From the NCBI GenBank assembly GCA_050299835.1, contig JBNKWP010000014.1:1-64000 (forward strand): 64,000 nucleotides of DNA, read 5' to 3'. A program made the position numbers and the translations under genes. The notes under the pieces were generated by a model. The model was not told where the DNA came from. It saw nothing but the letters and a program-made list of their open reading frames with translations, and did not search any database. Of the stretch, positions 34,887-43,325 are shown one piece after another (positions within the stretch are counted from its first letter, which is position 1; every line of letters starts with the position of its first letter). This stretch comes from JAJDOD01 sp050299835 (GTDB lineage Bacteria > Pseudomonadota > Alphaproteobacteria > Rhodobacterales > Rhodobacteraceae).

Positions 34887-35017
34887 TTTGGCTGAAGCTG
34901 GATGCCATACGGGTTCGTATCACCGGGATCGGCCCCGACCACGGGTTCCGCCGTGGCCATCCGGGTGGCGAGTACGATTGCTGACACAACGAGAATGATC
35001 CAGGAAAAAAATCGCAT
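34883..35017 (-). CDS. Small exported peptide (44 aa) coupled to the acyl-CoA synthetase
   Basis: ATG 35017 opens a 44-codon frame: a hydrophobic leader (MRFFSWIILVVSAIVLATRM) with a likely cleavage after ATA, then the short mature part EPVVGADPGDTNPYGIQLQ. Its TGA overlaps the GTG start of the acyl-CoA synthetase. The ribosome-binding site is weak. Signal-peptide layout and overlap support it; no family recognised. Confidence 0.45.
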   Translation of the reverse strand: MRFFSWIILVVSAIVLATRMATAEPVVGADPGDTNPYGIQLQPK

Positions 35018-35289
35018 GGTCACACTCGCACTTCTTCAAAGCCCAGTCCGCTAAGACTGATTTCGGTCGTTTCACACATAACGCAGGTTGCCCCCAACCT
35101 TATCTTCCCCAGTCCGGAATGCCCCCCCGATCATCTTTTCGCATGACCAGATCAGACATCCAAAGGGCTGAAACCACTCAACTTTCTTTGCCTACGGGAA
35201 GACCCGCACCTGCATCGAAACACCGAAAGCAACAGCCCCAAGGAACAGAAGACACAAGATTGGCATGCCGATCAAGCCCCTTCTCGGCG
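35018..35289. other. Intergenic region with one tiny hydrophobic frame
   Basis: No convincing gene. A 24-codon minus-strand frame at 35192-35266 (MPILCLLFLGAVAFGVSMQV) could encode a membrane micropeptide, but nothing besides hydrophobicity supports it. Confidence 0.25.
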
Positions 35290-36453
35290 TCAGGCCATCG
35301 CGCTCACAAGTTCCCGACCGATCAGCATGCGTCGGATCTCCGACGTCCCCGCCCCGATCTCCATGAGTTTTGCGTCCCGGAACAGCCTAGAGACCGGGTG
35401 CTCGTTCATGAAGCCTGCGCCGCCCATCGCCTGCACAGCCTGATGCGCCTGTTTCATCGCGATTTCAGAGGCATAGAGACAGCAGGCCGCCGCGTCCTGC
35501 CGGGTCACATCGCCCCGGTCACAGGCCTTGGCAACCTCATAGACATAGGCCCGCGCTGAGTTCATGGCGGTGTACATATCCGCAATCTTGCCCTGCATGA
35601 GCTGGAACGACCCGATGGATTTCCCGAACTGCTTGCGCTCGGCCATGTAGGGCATGATTTCGTCCATGCAGGCCGCGACGATCCCCGGCCCGATCGCCGC
35701 CAGAACGACGCGCTCATAGTCCAGCCCGGACATCAGAACTGCAACGCCAAGCCCTTCTTCTCCCAGCACATTTTCGAACGGCACCTCGACATCATCGAAG
35801 ATCAGTTCCGCCGTGTTCGAGCCCCGCATCCCCAGCTTGTCGAAATGGGGCGAAGTACTGAACCCGGTCATTTCCTTCTCGATCAAAAAGGCCGTGATAC
35901 CCTTCGACCCGGCCTCGGGATCGGTTTTGGCATAAACTACCAGCGTGTCGGCATCCGGTCCGTTAGTGATCCAGTACTTGGTCCCGTTCAGCCGGTAGTG
36001 ATCGTTTCGCTTCTCCGCCTTCAGCTTCATCGAGACGACATCGGACCCCGCCCCGGCCTCGCTCATCGCCAGCGCGCCCACGTGCTCGCCGGAAACGAGG
36101 CGCGGCAGATATTTCGCCTTCTGCTCGGGCGTTCCGTTCAGCCGGATCTGGTTCACGCAAAGGTTGGAATGCGCCCCGTAGGACAGGGAGACGGAGGCAG
36201 AGGCCCGCGCGATTTCCTCGACCGCCACGGCGTGCGCGAGATAGCCCATTGCCGCGCCGCCATATTCTTCCTCGACCGTGATGCCGAGCAGGCCAAGCTC
36301 CCCCATTTCACGCCAAAGGTCTGAAGGAAAACGATTTTCCCGGTCGATTTCGGCAGCCAGGGGGCGGACCCGATCCTGCGCCCAGCGATGGACCATCTCG
36401 CGCAAGGCTTCGACGTCTTCGCCCAGATCGAAGCGCATGGATGCGGTGAACAT
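35290..36453 (-). CDS. Isovaleryl-CoA dehydrogenase-like acyl-CoA dehydrogenase
   Basis: 387-residue FAD-dependent acyl-CoA dehydrogenase, most like isovaleryl-CoA dehydrogenase of leucine degradation. Evidence: VSLSYGAHSNLCVNQI, LAMSEAGAGSDVVSM, KYWITNGPDADTLVVYAKT, GLDYERVVLA (with the catalytic-type Glu of this subgroup), AVQAMGGAGFM and the end IGAGTSEIRRMLIGREL. GGGAGG precedes the ATG. The methylcrotonyl-CoA carboxylase genes that usually follow are not here, so the exact substrate is open. Confidence 0.87.
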   Translation of the reverse strand: MFTASMRFDLGEDVEALREMVHRWAQDRVRPLAAEIDRENRFPSDLWREMGELGLLGITVEEEYGGAAMGYLAHAVAVEEIARASASVSLSYGAHSNLCVNQIRLNGTPEQKAKYLPRLVSGEHVGALAMSEAGAGSDVVSMKLKAEKRNDHYRLNGTKYWITNGPDADTLVVYAKTDPEAGSKGITAFLIEKEMTGFSTSPHFDKLGMRGSNTAELIFDDVEVPFENVLGEEGLGVAVLMSGLDYERVVLAAIGPGIVAACMDEIMPYMAERKQFGKSIGSFQLMQGKIADMYTAMNSARAYVYEVAKACDRGDVTRQDAAACCLYASEIAMKQAHQAVQAMGGAGFMNEHPVSRLFRDAKLMEIGAGTSEIRRMLIGRELVSAMA

Positions 36454-36468
36454 GGCAGCCTCCCGGAT

Positions 36469-36484
36469 GTGAACACTCGTTCAC
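36469..36484 (-). promoter_or_regulatory. Palindromic operator candidate upstream of the acyl-CoA dehydrogenase
   Basis: GTGAAC-ACTC-GTTCAC, a perfect 6-bp inverted repeat with a 4-base spacer, 16 bases before the start codon and just ahead of the ribosome-binding site. The size fits a TetR- or MerR-family repressor site as used in acyl-CoA degradation regulons. Confidence 0.45.
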
Positions 36485-36543
36485 TTATTACTTCGCGGCC
36501 CGGACACCGTCAATTGCCGCGCGATGACCGGAACGTGACCACT

Positions 36544-37206
36544 TCACCCGATCAGGTTCCGGACCACATCGGCCAGCCGGTCATACCCATCGAGCATGGC
36601 GTCCGGCGACAACCGGGCGACGCCACCGCCTTCGGGACCGAACCCTACCAGGATGATCGGCACCCCGGCGGCGCGCGCCGTATCCACGTCGGTTATGGTG
36701 TCGCCAACCAGCAGCGATTGTTCAGGGTCGCCTCCGGCGCGGCGCACAGCCTCCAGATAGGGTTTCGGGTCGGGCTTTCTGACCGGCAAGGTATCCGCGC
36801 CAATCATCGAACCGAACAGGTCGCGGATGCCCAGTCTGTCCAGAAGGGTTTCAGCCAGCTCGGCGGGTTTATTCGTGCAGACACCCAAGGCATAGCCCGC
36901 GCCCCGCAACTCCTGTAACGCTTCGGTCACGCCAGGATAAAGCACTGTTCTTACGTCTATATTTTCCGAGTAATGGTCAAGAAACGGTTGATATTGCGCG
37001 TCAACTGCCCGTTCATCCGTCACGCCCACACGGGAAAATCCCAGCCGCAACATGGCACGCCCGCCGTGAAATGCCGTCAGGGCATCGTCGCTTTCGTCCA
37101 GGAGCGCACCGTACCCTTCGGCGATGAAGCAGGCATTCGCCGCCGCGATCAAGTCTCCGCTGGTGTCCGCGAGCGTACCATCCAGGTCACAGATTACTGT
37201 TTTCAT
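36544..37206 (-). CDS. HAD hydrolase, phosphoglycolate phosphatase-like
   Basis: 220-residue HAD-superfamily phosphatase. Motif I DLDGTLADTSGD at residues 7-18, the conserved lysine in RKPDPKPYLEAVRRAGG, and motif IV LVGDTITDVDTARAAGVP. The family member Gph removes phosphate from 2-phosphoglycolate. It is monocistronic and divergent from glmU, with ~125 bases between the start codons for both promoters. Confidence 0.83.
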   Translation of the reverse strand: MKTVICDLDGTLADTSGDLIAAANACFIAEGYGALLDESDDALTAFHGGRAMLRLGFSRVGVTDERAVDAQYQPFLDHYSENIDVRTVLYPGVTEALQELRGAGYALGVCTNKPAELAETLLDRLGIRDLFGSMIGADTLPVRKPDPKPYLEAVRRAGGDPEQSLLVGDTITDVDTARAAGVPIILVGFGPEGGGVARLSPDAMLDGYDRLADVVRNLIG

Positions 37207-37331
37207 CCCATCCCCTCGGCGAAATCGCGCTGTCCGTGTAATTTACGGACACACAAATTGATACCGTACCGCCTATGCGACATCCGAGCGCCACGTTACA
37301 AGGCGGCAATAATAACAGGACTGCAGGCCAC

Positions 37332-38678
37332 ATGCCCACTCACCTGATCCTACTCGCCGCCGGTGAAGGCACGCGGATGCAATCCGACGTACCGAAAGTC
37401 CTGCACAAGATCGCGGGCGCACCGCTTTTCGAACATGCGCTCAATTCGGCTTCCGCGCTGGATGGCCGGCGCGTGATCGTCGTGGGGCATGGCGGGGACG
37501 AGGTGGCTGCGGCGGCACAGGCCCATGACCCCGAGATTCTGATTGCCCGTCAGACGGATCAGCTTGGCACCGCACATGCCGTGGTCCAGGCGACGGAGGC
37601 GCTTGCGGGTGCGGGCGGCGACACGCTGATGCTTTATGGGGACACCCCCTTCATCCGGCCGGAAACCATCGCGCGGATGCAGGAGATGCGTGCGGGCGGC
37701 GCCGATATCGTTTTCCTTGGCTTCGAAGCGGCCGATCCGGGGCGATATGGCCGGATGGTGACCGATGGTGATCGGCTTCGGGAAATCGTCGAGTTCAAGG
37801 ACGCAAGCGACGAGCAACGCGCGATAACGCTCTGCAATTCCGGCGTCGTCCTTGCCAGGACCGACATTCTCCTGCGCCTCGCCGCTGGAGTCGGGAACGA
37901 CAATGCCGCGGGCGAATATTATCTGACGGACATCCCTGCCTTGGCGGCAGCGGAGGGCCTTGCGACCAGGGTCGCGACCTGCGAGGAGGCGGAGACGCTG
38001 GGCATCAATACCCGCGCGGACCTCGCCGCCGCCGAAGCCGTGTTCCAGCAATCGGCCCGCATCGCGGCGCTGGAAAACGGTGTCACGCTGGAAGCGCCGG
38101 ACACAGTCCATTTCGCTGCCGACACGGTGATCGGGCGCGATGCGATCATCGAGCCGTACGTGGTTTTCGGGCCGGGGGTCACCGTGGAATCCGAAGCCCA
38201 TATCAAGGCGTTTTCTCATCTCGAAGGTGCCCATGTCGGTGCCCGAGCGACCGTCGGCCCCTATGCCCGCCTCCGCCCCGGCGCGGAACTTTCGAATGAC
38301 ACCAAGGTCGGCAATTTCGTCGAGATCAAGAACGCTGAAATCGGCGACGGAGCCAAGGTCAACCACCTGAGCTACATCGGGGACGCGTCAGTCGGCGCGC
38401 GCACGAATATCGGAGCGGGCACGATCACCTGCAATTATGACGGGGTCTTCAAGCACCGGACCGAGATCGGCGCGGATGTTTTTATCGGATCGAACACGAT
38501 GCTGGTCGCTCCGGTCAGGATCGGCGACGAGGCGATGACCGCGACCGGCGGCACCATTACGATGGACGTGCCTGACGGCGATATGGCGGTGGCCCGGGCC
38601 CGACAGGTCAATAAACCGGGTTTCGCCCGCAAGCTCTTTTCCCGGCTGCGGGCCGCCAAAGCCGCGAAGAAAGGTTGA
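37332..38678 (+). CDS. glmU: Bifunctional UDP-N-acetylglucosamine pyrophosphorylase / GlcN-1-P acetyltransferase
   Basis: 448-residue enzyme catalysing the last two steps to UDP-GlcNAc for peptidoglycan and LPS. The N-terminal uridyltransferase domain opens with LAAGEGTRMQSDVPKVLHKI; QLGTAHAV follows. From ~residue 250 a left-handed beta-helix acetyltransferase domain carries hexapeptide repeats, with KNAEIGDGAKVNHLSYIGD and ITCNYDGVFKHRT as hallmarks. ATG 37332 gives the family N-terminus; an upstream in-frame ATG at 37275 does not. glmS follows after 3 bases. Confidence 0.95.
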   Translation: MPTHLILLAAGEGTRMQSDVPKVLHKIAGAPLFEHALNSASALDGRRVIVVGHGGDEVAAAAQAHDPEILIARQTDQLGTAHAVVQATEALAGAGGDTLMLYGDTPFIRPETIARMQEMRAGGADIVFLGFEAADPGRYGRMVTDGDRLREIVEFKDASDEQRAITLCNSGVVLARTDILLRLAAGVGNDNAAGEYYLTDIPALAAAEGLATRVATCEEAETLGINTRADLAAAEAVFQQSARIAALENGVTLEAPDTVHFAADTVIGRDAIIEPYVVFGPGVTVESEAHIKAFSHLEGAHVGARATVGPYARLRPGAELSNDTKVGNFVEIKNAEIGDGAKVNHLSYIGDASVGARTNIGAGTITCNYDGVFKHRTEIGADVFIGSNTMLVAPVRIGDEAMTATGGTITMDVPDGDMAVARARQVNKPGFARKLFSRLRAAKAAKKG

Positions 38679-38681
38679 ACC

Positions 38682-40496
38682 ATGTGTGGAATCGTTGGAA
38701 TCCTTGGTGAGCACGAAGCCGCGCCCATCCTTGTCGAGGCGTTGAAGCGACTGGAATATCGCGGCTACGACAGCGCAGGCATCGCGACCGTCGATAACGG
38801 TACGCTTGATCGCCGCCGGGCTGTCGGGAAACTGGTGAATCTCGCCGATCTGCTGGTGCATGAACCGCTTCGCGGGCGCTCCGGCATCGGGCACACCCGC
38901 TGGGCAACCCACGGCGCGCCTTCGGTCACCAATGCGCACCCGCATCGCTCCGGTCTGGTCGCCGTGGTCCATAATGGCATCATCGAGAATTTCAAATCCC
39001 TGCGGGAGGACCTGATGGCCAGGGGGTACTCGGCGGAGTCCGAGACGGACACCGAGACGATCTCACTTCTGGCGCAGAGTTTCATCGACCAGGGCCTGTC
39101 GCCGCGCGACGCCGCCGAGCAGACCATTGCCCGATTGGAAGGCGCATTCGCCGTGGCGTTCCTGTTCGAGGGCGAGAACGATCTGATTATCGCGGCGCGT
39201 CGGGGGTCACCACTCGCCGTTGGCTGGGGCGACGGGGAGATGTATCTGGGGTCCGATGCCATCGCGCTGGCTCCGCTGACCGACCGGATCACCTATCTCG
39301 AAGAAGGGGATCGCGCAGTCCTGACCCGCGCGGGTGCGGAAATCTGGGATGGCGAGGGCCGCATCGCCAATCGCGAGGTTCGAAAGGTCCAGATCGACAC
39401 GACCCGGATCGAAAAAGGCGGCCACAAGCACTTCATGGCCAAGGAGATCGCCGAACAGCCAGCGGTGCTGGCGGATACCCTTGCCCATTACGTGAAAGAC
39501 GACACCCTGGCACTGCCGACGGACATGCCCGACTTTGCCCAGGTCGACCGCATTCTAATGATCGCCTGCGGCACGGCCTTCTACGCCTGCATGACCGCGA
39601 AATACTGGATTGAGCAACTTGCCGGCATTCCCGTTGAGGTCGATATCGCGTCTGAATTCCGGTACCGGAACCCACCTGTCGGAAAGAACACTCTGTCGAT
39701 CTTTGTCAGCCAGTCAGGCGAAACCGCCGATACGCTGGCCGCTCTGCGTTACGTTGCGACCGAAAGCCGCATCCTGTCCATCGTCAACGTCCCGGAAAGC
39801 TCGATCGCGCGGGAAAGCGATGTCGTCCTGCCCATACATGCAGGAGCGGAGATCGGAGTTGCCTCCACCAAGGCCTTCACCTGCCAGCTTCTGGTGCTTT
39901 TGATCGTCGCCATAAAAGCCGCGCGGGATCGCGGGATGCTGGACGAGCTTGCCTTCGCGGAGCAGATCAGGGCAATGCGCGCCGTTCCGGGACTGGTGAG
40001 CCAGGCGCTGGCCGCCAACGGCCATCTGGAAGCGGCGGGCGAAAAACTGGCGGAAGCCCAGGACATTCTCTTTCTGGGGCGGGGACGGATGTACCCGCTG
40101 GCGCTGGAAGGCGCTCTGAAACTGAAGGAAATCAGCTACATCCACGCCGAAGGCTATGCCAGCGGAGAGTTGAAACACGGACCAATCGCCCTGATCGACC
40201 GGAATGTGCCGGTGATCGTCATGGCACCGAAGGACGAGTTATTCGATAAGACCGTTTCCAACATGCAGGAGGTCATGGCGCGCGGCGGCAAGATCGTTTT
40301 GGTGACGGATCGCAAGGGTGCTGCCGAGGCGGGGGATGGCGCGTGGCGCGTCCTGGAGATGCCGGAAGTGCCGGATATCCTGGCGCCGCTGGTCTATGCC
40401 GTTCCAGCGCAACTGTTGGCCTATTACACGGCTGTCGCGAAAGGCACGGATGTCGACCAGCCGCGCAACCTTGCCAAATCAGTCACAGTGGAATGA
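38682..40496 (+). CDS. glmS: Glutamine--fructose-6-phosphate aminotransferase (isomerizing)
   Basis: 604-residue enzyme that makes glucosamine-6-phosphate from fructose-6-phosphate and glutamine, the entry step of the hexosamine pathway completed by GlmU. The N-terminal nucleophile is Cys2 (MCGIVGILG); ARLEGAFAVAFLF lies in the glutaminase domain. Two SIS domains follow (FVSQSGETADTLAALRY; EGYASGELKHGPIALID) and the end is DQPRNLAKSVTVE. It is translated right after glmU. Confidence 0.96.
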   Translation: MCGIVGILGEHEAAPILVEALKRLEYRGYDSAGIATVDNGTLDRRRAVGKLVNLADLLVHEPLRGRSGIGHTRWATHGAPSVTNAHPHRSGLVAVVHNGIIENFKSLREDLMARGYSAESETDTETISLLAQSFIDQGLSPRDAAEQTIARLEGAFAVAFLFEGENDLIIAARRGSPLAVGWGDGEMYLGSDAIALAPLTDRITYLEEGDRAVLTRAGAEIWDGEGRIANREVRKVQIDTTRIEKGGHKHFMAKEIAEQPAVLADTLAHYVKDDTLALPTDMPDFAQVDRILMIACGTAFYACMTAKYWIEQLAGIPVEVDIASEFRYRNPPVGKNTLSIFVSQSGETADTLAALRYVATESRILSIVNVPESSIARESDVVLPIHAGAEIGVASTKAFTCQLLVLLIVAIKAARDRGMLDELAFAEQIRAMRAVPGLVSQALAANGHLEAAGEKLAEAQDILFLGRGRMYPLALEGALKLKEISYIHAEGYASGELKHGPIALIDRNVPVIVMAPKDELFDKTVSNMQEVMARGGKIVLVTDRKGAAEAGDGAWRVLEMPEVPDILAPLVYAVPAQLLAYYTAVAKGTDVDQPRNLAKSVTVE

Positions 40497-40622
40497 TTTG
40501 CGCCTTTCAGGCTCCGTTCACCTTCGGTTCATATAGGAACCGTTAAGGTCAGCTTCGGCTCAGGTTCTCACTCCTTTGCCCGGACCGGATTTGGACGCTC
40601 GGTCCACCTTTCAACGGGGTTG

Positions 40623-40647
40623 ACGGGGTCAGTGTTTTTGACCCCGT
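40623..40647 (+). terminator. Hairpin between glmS and a small lipoprotein gene
   Basis: A 9-bp perfect stem (40623-40631 with 40639-40647) with a T-rich loop, between two convergent genes. No T run beyond the stem; it probably serves both directions. Confidence 0.5.
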
Positions 40648-40659
40648 TAACTTCGTCGG

Positions 40660-40914
40660 TCAGGCACCCTGACAGCTTACGGTCTTCCGAACGTAATGGC
40701 AGTCGTAGTTACGGCCACCCACATTCGCTCTGTACTGCGTGCCTAGCAGGGTTTGCTTGAAACCCCCGACGCGCACGTTTTTCGTGCTGGTCGAGAAGTA
40801 TTTGGCCGTTTCGTACCTGACATTGGTGGCGGAGGCGTCCGAATTCACAGTCTCGGTTGCCTGGGCGCACGCCGTGATCGCCAGTACGGGTACGAGAATC
40901 AGAAGTTTGCGCAT
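40660..40914 (-). CDS. Small lipoprotein, 84 aa
   Basis: 84-residue predicted lipoprotein: MRKLLILVPVLAITAC contains a lipobox (ITAC). The mature part has NVRYETAKYFSTSTKNVRVG and ends with two cysteines in NYDCHYVRKTVSCQG. No family recognised. It stands alone between glmS and moaA. Confidence 0.6.
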   Translation of the reverse strand: MRKLLILVPVLAITACAQATETVNSDASATNVRYETAKYFSTSTKNVRVGGFKQTLLGTQYRANVGGRNYDCHYVRKTVSCQGA

Positions 40915-40997
40915 TGAACCGCGCTCCCACGTTCAAGGCCCCCTGGGAACGAAGGACTTCACAAGATCTGGCCGTTCTGATGTCAAAACTGTGGTAT

Positions 40998-42005
40998 TCA
41001 GCCGCCCGTTTGGCTCATGTGGCGCGACACCTGACCATCGGCCTGCTGTCGGGAATAGTCAAAATCGTGCCCCTTGGGCTTGCGCGCGATGGCAGCGCGT
41101 ATCGCGTCCTCCAAAAGGTCATCCGCTTCCGAGGCGCGCAGGGGCGTTCGCAGATCGGCATTGTCCTCCTGGCCGAGGCACATGAACAGCTCGCCCGTGC
41201 AGGTCAGGCGCACACGGTTGCAGCTTTCGCAGAAATTATGCGTGAGCGGCGTGATGAACCCCACCTGCTGCCCGGTCTCGTTCAGTTGCACGTAACGGGC
41301 CGGTCCGCCTGTGCGATGTTCGAGATCGGTGAGCGCGTAGCGCGTCGCCAACTCGGCCCGCAGGTCTTTCAGGGACCAGTATTGTCCGACGCGGTCTTCG
41401 CCACCGAGGTCGCCCATCGGCATGACCTCGATGAAAGTCAGGTCCATATCCCGTTCGGCACACCATTCCGTCAGCGTAAAGAGTTCGTCTTCGTTGAAGC
41501 CCTTCAGCGCTACGGTGTTGATCTTGACCCGAAGCCCCGCTTTCTGGGCTGCGTCGATTCCCTTCAGGACCTGAGGAAGCCGACCCCAGCGGGTCACGCG
41601 GGCGAATTTGTCCTGGTCCAACGTGTCGAGCGAGACATTGATCCGCCGCACACCCGCCGCCACCAGATCATCCGCGAAACGCGCAAGCTGCGATCCGTTG
41701 GTCGTGACGGTCAATTCCTTCAAGGCACCGCTGTCCAGATGGCGCGTCATCGAGCGAAAGAACGTCATGATGTCGCGCCGCACCAGCGGCTCGCCGCCGG
41801 TGATCCGCAGTTTCTCGACGCCCATCCGGATGAAGGCGGAACACATCCGGTCCAGTTCTTCCAGCGTCAAAAGCTCTTTCTTGGGCAGAAAGGTCATGTT
41901 TTCCGCCATGCAATAGACGCAGCGGAAATCGCAGCGGTCCGTCACCGATACGCGCAGATAACTGATCGGACGGGCAAACGGGTCTATGAGCGGCGGTCTG
42001 GTCAT
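40998..42005 (-). CDS. moaA: GTP 3',8-cyclase MoaA
   Basis: 335-residue radical-SAM enzyme that starts molybdenum cofactor synthesis by converting GTP to 3',8-cyclo-GTP. The N-terminal SAM cluster motif is CDFRCVYC; RITGGEPLVRRD and VTTNGSQLARFAD follow; the second 4Fe-4S ligands are in FCESCNRVRLTCTGELFMC; the protein ends in GG, needed for MoaA activity. The start at ATG 42005 (MTRPPLIDPFARPISYLRVS) fits the family. No molybdenum-cofactor riboswitch is visible in the short upstream gap. Confidence 0.95.
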   Translation of the reverse strand: MTRPPLIDPFARPISYLRVSVTDRCDFRCVYCMAENMTFLPKKELLTLEELDRMCSAFIRMGVEKLRITGGEPLVRRDIMTFFRSMTRHLDSGALKELTVTTNGSQLARFADDLVAAGVRRINVSLDTLDQDKFARVTRWGRLPQVLKGIDAAQKAGLRVKINTVALKGFNEDELFTLTEWCAERDMDLTFIEVMPMGDLGGEDRVGQYWSLKDLRAELATRYALTDLEHRTGGPARYVQLNETGQQVGFITPLTHNFCESCNRVRLTCTGELFMCLGQEDNADLRTPLRASEADDLLEDAIRAAIARKPKGHDFDYSRQQADGQVSRHMSQTGG

Positions 42006-42092
42006 GAGCAGAGAGAGCCTAGTTTGCGCGCCGCGCTGCCGCAAGTCCTGTTGGGCGTTGATGGGAGAGGTGCGGGGGGATAGATTGAGCTC

Positions 42093-42539
42093 ATGCGTTA
42101 CACACTGATCCCCCTTCTGTTTCTTGTCGCGGCCTGCGATGAGTATGTCCTGATGGAGCCGCCCCGGGCCGCGCCGTCTTCCATTGATGATCAAAGTGGG
42201 CTGGCGCTTCCGGATGACGATGCCGTCACGGTGGAAGATTTTGACACAACGACAGACGCCCAACGTGAAGCGGCGACATCGACTTCACCAAGCGGAACCA
42301 GTCTTGGCACCACGGTCGCCACGTTGGGAGACGCCGGAACGCCGGGCTTCTGGCTGGAAACATCCCTCGTCAGCGCGCCCACGACGGGCCGGGTGCGAAA
42401 CCCCGCAACAGGTCGCACGGTGCAAGTCGATTTGCGGCCTGCACCGGGCGGGTCGAGCCGGATTTCGCTGGCCGCCATGCGTCTTCTTGAGGCACCGCTG
42501 ACCGAACTGGTCTCCCTGGAAGTCTACCTGAACGGATGA
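42093..42539 (+). CDS. Uncharacterised lipoprotein upstream of trmJ
   Basis: 148-residue predicted lipoprotein (MRYTLIPLLFLVAACDEY, lipobox VAAC). An acidic, Thr-rich spacer leads to a compact domain: LGTTVATLGDAGTPGFWLET and SLAAMRLLEAPLTELVSLEV. Homologues in Roseobacters are often labelled D-galactarate dehydratase; nothing in this lipoprotein supports that. Its stop overlaps the trmJ ATG by 4 bp, and moaA is divergent with 87 bases between the starts. Confidence 0.7.
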   Translation: MRYTLIPLLFLVAACDEYVLMEPPRAAPSSIDDQSGLALPDDDAVTVEDFDTTTDAQREAATSTSPSGTSLGTTVATLGDAGTPGFWLETSLVSAPTTGRVRNPATGRTVQVDLRPAPGGSSRISLAAMRLLEAPLTELVSLEVYLNG

Positions 42540-43270
42540 AACAGCCGGAATTCGTGCTCGTGCGTCCGCAGATGGGCGAAAACATCGGTGCGGCAGCGCG
42601 GGCGATGTGGAATTTCGGTTTGGACCGGATGTCCATCGTCGCCCCCCGCGACGGCTGGCCCAATCCCAGGGCGGTCGCGATGGCCAGTGGCGCCGGGCGG
42701 CTGCTGGACGAGGCGCGGTTGCGCGAGACGACTGCCGAGGCTTTGGCGGAGACGCATTTCGTCTTTGCCACCACCGCCCGGTCGCGCGACCTGACGAAAG
42801 AGGTCTATTCGCCGGAAGCCGCGATGGCCGAGGCCGCGCGGCGCATCTCGACCGGTCAGCGTGTAGCGGTGATGTTCGGGCCGGAGCGCGCGGGACTGGA
42901 GAATGACGATATCGCGGTCGCGAATGCCATCATTTCGGTTCCCGTGAACCCGGACTTCCCGTCGCTGAACCTTGCGCAATGCGTGCTGCTTACGGCCTAC
43001 GAATGGCAGCGGGCCACCTCGGAGATCGCACCCGTGGAGACTGCGTTTGCCGGGACGGAACCGGCAACGGGCATCGAGATCGACAAGCTGGCCGAGCATT
43101 ACGAGGACCGGCTGGAAACCGCAGGCTTCTTCTTTCCGCCCGAGAAGGCTGACGGCATGAAGACCGTCCTGCGCAACCTCTGGTCGCGGATGCCTTTGAC
43201 GCGGGCGGATGTGCAGATGCTGCACGGTATTCTGCGACAGATGGTCCGGTGGAAAGAACGCGGCGAGTGA
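42536..43270 (+). CDS. trmJ: tRNA (cytidine/uridine-2'-O-)-methyltransferase TrmJ
   Basis: 244-residue SPOUT-class RNA methyltransferase; TrmJ modifies position 32 of the tRNA anticodon loop. Family motifs: FVLVRPQMGENIGAAARAM, FATTARSRDLTKEV, VMFGPERAGLENDDIAVAN and the knot region NLAQCVLLTAYEW. A C-terminal helical extension follows. Coupled to the lipoprotein gene by a 4-bp overlap. Confidence 0.88.
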   Translation: MKQPEFVLVRPQMGENIGAAARAMWNFGLDRMSIVAPRDGWPNPRAVAMASGAGRLLDEARLRETTAEALAETHFVFATTARSRDLTKEVYSPEAAMAEAARRISTGQRVAVMFGPERAGLENDDIAVANAIISVPVNPDFPSLNLAQCVLLTAYEWQRATSEIAPVETAFAGTEPATGIEIDKLAEHYEDRLETAGFFFPPEKADGMKTVLRNLWSRMPLTRADVQMLHGILRQMVRWKERGE

Positions 43271-43325
43271 CTGGACGCTCCGCGGTGCCGGACATAGGTT
43301 CTGCGCGAACCAGAGGTCAGTGCCC

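Noticed and set aside
35192..35266. 24-codon hydrophobic minus-strand frame
   Set aside because: No ribosome-binding site or neighbour coupling; mentioned only in the intergenic entry.
42006..42092. Molybdenum-cofactor riboswitch upstream of moaA, and TPP riboswitch upstream of thiE
   Set aside because: The gap before moaA is too short and neither leader shows the conserved core sequences.
42093..42539. Label D-galactarate dehydratase for the lipoprotein before trmJ
   Set aside because: The protein is a 148-residue lipoprotein with no dehydratase features; the label seems to be a propagated misannotation.
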